From the NCBI GenBank assembly GCA_902494295.1, contig CABUSL010000122.1, forward strand, positions 1 through 5,440: a stretch of DNA of 5,440 nt, read 5' to 3'. Below are positions 5,315-5,440 of this stretch, one piece after another. The stretch is from an uncultured Collinsella sp. (GTDB taxonomy: Bacteria; Actinomycetota; Coriobacteriia; Coriobacteriales; Coriobacteriaceae). Below the pieces are notes generated by a model. That model saw nothing but the letters and a program-made list of their open reading frames with translations, was not told the DNA's origin and searched no databases. The stretch's first letter is position 1, and every line of letters begins with the position of its first letter. Both the position numbers and the translations under genes were made by a program.

Positions 5315-5440
5315 TTGCCCAGCCTGCGTAAACCGCGCAGCCAGACATGGCGTTCTATCTTATCGCACCTGTGTCGATGTGCCGCGGAAAAGTAGCTCCT
5401 GCCCAAAGACTTGACGGAGACGAAACAATTGACGCACCGC
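5315..5440. other. Upstream leader/promoter region of aspS, no gene recognised
   Basis: No coding frame here can be assigned. On the minus strand a weak -10-like TAAGAT (5357-5362) could start aspS transcription, without a clear -35. On the plus strand TTGACG occurs twice, at 5411 and 5429, without matching -10 boxes. The right end may reach the tail of another gene, but the sequence shown does not settle this. Confidence 0.3.

Noticed and set aside
3383..5395. 670-codon plus-strand open frame antisense to aspS
   Set aside because: It mirrors the codon structure of a secure aspS, lacks a recognisable domain and has repetitive G/A/L/V/D/H-rich content typical of antisense frames in G+C-rich DNA.
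5411..5434. Two plus-strand TTGACG boxes as promoters
   Set aside because: No -10 at a suitable distance within the window and no plus-strand gene seen.
5252..5440. T-box riboswitch upstream of aspS
   Set aside because: No AGGGUGGNACCGCG-like motif and no terminator/antiterminator pair are visible.
1..5440. CRISPR array, tRNA or rRNA genes, insertion sequence or defence genes
   Set aside because: No regularly spaced identical repeats, no tRNA-like cloverleaf or rRNA segments recognised by eye, and no transposase, nuclease or toxin coding regions.

Overview
This window looks like ordinary chromosome from a G+C-rich Gram-positive anaerobe. The protein style (two small FeoA proteins ahead of an FeoB with an acidic extracytoplasmic insert, and a Pseudomonas-like His in the AspRS anticodon domain) together with the intergenic palindromes suggests Actinomycetota, class Coriobacteriia, possibly Collinsella. 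That placement is recall-based inference, not a search result. All five recognisable genes are on the minus strand, so transcription runs from high to low coordinates.

Layout in transcription order: (1) 5252-5440, aspS leader with a hairpin next to a strong Shine-Dalgarno; (2) aspS, aspartyl-tRNA synthetase, 3464-5251, closed by a strong intrinsic terminator at 3406-3440; (3) 3108-3405, noncoding, holding seven related alternating palindrome arms at 3195-3364 and a weak promoter; (4) an HPr-like PTS phosphocarrier at 2859-3107, with an intergenic palindrome and an intrinsic terminator behind it; (5) a ferrous-iron uptake operon, feoA-feoA-feoB, from 2623 to the left edge, preceded by a 54-bp dyad likely to be its operator/promoter, with a second, related inverted repeat and a GC hairpin between the second feoA and feoB.

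Functionally the window holds a translation gene, a sugar-transport/regulatory gene and an Fe(II) import operon. They appear to be separate transcription units: terminators separate aspS from the HPr gene and the HPr gene from feo. I see no new multi-gene system.

Points that merit a second look are: an HPr with Asp where Ser46 normally sits (plus a CxxC); a large symmetric operator-like dyad and a related site inside the feo operon; an FeoB frame that stops right after the second gate motif and is probably frameshifted at a G run; and two distinct intergenic palindrome families.
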